Positions 63,583-64,000 of a DNA stretch of 64,000 nt are shown here, one piece after another. The stretch is from Planctomycetota bacterium (GTDB taxonomy: Bacteria; Planctomycetota; Planctomycetia; Pirellulales; UBA1268), in the NCBI GenBank assembly GCA_003669585.1, contig QWOQ01000017.1, positions 124,001 to 188,000 of the forward strand. The letters are read 5' to 3'. A model generated the notes under the pieces. It did not search any database and was not told the DNA's origin. It was given only the letters and a program-made list of their open reading frames with translations. The position numbers and the translations under genes were made by a program. Within the stretch, counting starts at the first letter, position 1. Each line of letters begins with the position of its first letter.

Positions 63583-64000
63583 TCACCGACGAGGAATCAA
63601 TCCTAAATCGAGACCGAAAACAAACAGCATCAAACTCAAAAGAAGTGCCAAGCCCACGTAACTCAGAACGATTACGACGTTTTCGCTTGGTGGCTTTCCT
63701 CGAATGAATTCGTACGACAAGAAAACCATATGCCCGCCGTCCAAAACGGGGATGGGGAGAAAATTTACGACCGCTAAATTGGCACTCAGCATCGTTAAAA
63801 ACAGGAGTAGACGACTGAAGCCTTCTTCTGCCGAGCGGCCTGCCTGCTTGGCGATTTCAATCGGTCCTCCCAAGAGGCGTGGGCTGATCTGGCGAGACGT
63901 TAGCTTCTGGAGAAACGTGTAGACAAGCGACACATCGTCGAGTGTTTTTCTAGCACCTAACGAAAGAGCCGCCGGAATCGATTCCGCCTGTTTGAGCGTG
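63583..64000 (-). CDS. rseP: RseP-type site-2 intramembrane protease, C-terminal part (cut by window edge)
   Basis: About 138 C-terminal residues, open through the right edge, so the start and the HEXXH site are outside the window. Visible are SPRLLGGPIEIAKQAG, the transmembrane stretch LFLTMLSANLAVVNFLPIPVLDGGHMVFL with the conserved LDGG metal-ligand motif, and a final helix VLSYVGLALLLSLMLFVFGLDLGLI. This matches the C-terminal half of the M50B family (RseP/MmpA), which cleaves transmembrane anti-sigma factors. It is 123 bp upstream of the HAD gene on the same strand. Confidence 0.9.
   Translation of the reverse strand, partial: TLKQAESIPAALSLGARKTLDDVSLVYTFLQKLTSRQISPRLLGGPIEIAKQAGRSAEEGFSRLLLFLTMLSANLAVVNFLPIPVLDGGHMVFLSYEFIRGKPPSENVVIVLSYVGLALLLSLMLFVFGLDLGLIPRR

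Noticed and set aside
1..64000. CRISPR array, rRNA operon, or complete insertion sequence
   Set aside because: No regularly spaced direct repeats, no rRNA-like conserved stretches and no transposase gene were seen.

Overview
The gene content points to a planctomycete, most likely of the Pirellula/Rhodopirellula type. The evidence is two sets of planctomycete-type cytochrome proteins (PSCyt1/DUF1549/DUF1553 with DUF1501, and DUF1592-group with DUF1552), a DUF1559 pseudopilin-like protein with a small lipoprotein beside it, a sulfatase, Tat-exported TIM-barrel and DUF1501/1552 proteins, SUMF1-domain proteins, and a moxR-DUF58-BatA-VWA operon with a very large coiled-coil member. Shine-Dalgarno sequences are often weak or absent, and GTG/TTG starts are fairly common. 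The window is mostly ordinary chromosome with one small accessory patch.

Layout: 1-1245 holds the 5' end of glnA, a LigD-phosphoesterase-like protein and an OsmC protein. 1263-5476 holds a large exported esterase and thrS. 5778-7425 is an accessory patch directly beside a tRNA-Val gene: a cupin gene framed by inverted palindromic elements, and a decayed SUMF1 fragment. 7426-10838 has a small conserved protein, a SUMF1-domain protein and a CPA-type cation/proton antiporter. 11197-18938 is envelope-oriented: DUF1559 protein, lipoprotein, alpha/beta hydrolase, DUF1549/1553 cytochrome plus DUF1501, a two-helix membrane protein and a Tat-exported TIM-barrel protein. 19107-24141 has a membrane-anchored nuclease, a ketosynthase without its catalytic cysteine, a small membrane protein and a copper P-type ATPase.

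24331-36267 is a six-gene minus-strand operon (moxR, DUF58, BatA-like, 1253-residue coiled-coil membrane protein, VWA membrane protein, exported cyclase-like repeat protein). 36568-44678 continues on the minus strand with lptB, an enlarged signal peptidase I, an EF-hand lipoprotein, an oppABC-type peptide transporter and a TlpA-like thioredoxin. 44856-54975 is a plus-strand block: TrmH-type methyltransferase overlapping an RNase HII-like gene, sixA, a MauG-type dihaem peroxidase, a ROK kinase, lepA, a hydroxypyruvate-isomerase-like protein and hflKC. 54990-64000 holds a sulfatase, the DUF1592/DUF1552/esterase group, an MFS transporter, a HAD hydrolase and the 3' part of an RseP-type protease.

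I see no CRISPR array, prophage, complete insertion sequence or rRNA. The most unusual items are the Cys-to-Asp ketosynthase, the RNase HII-like protein translationally coupled to a methyltransferase, the signal peptidase with a roughly 300-residue insertion, the tRNA-Val with C33, and the palindrome-framed cupin cassette beside it.
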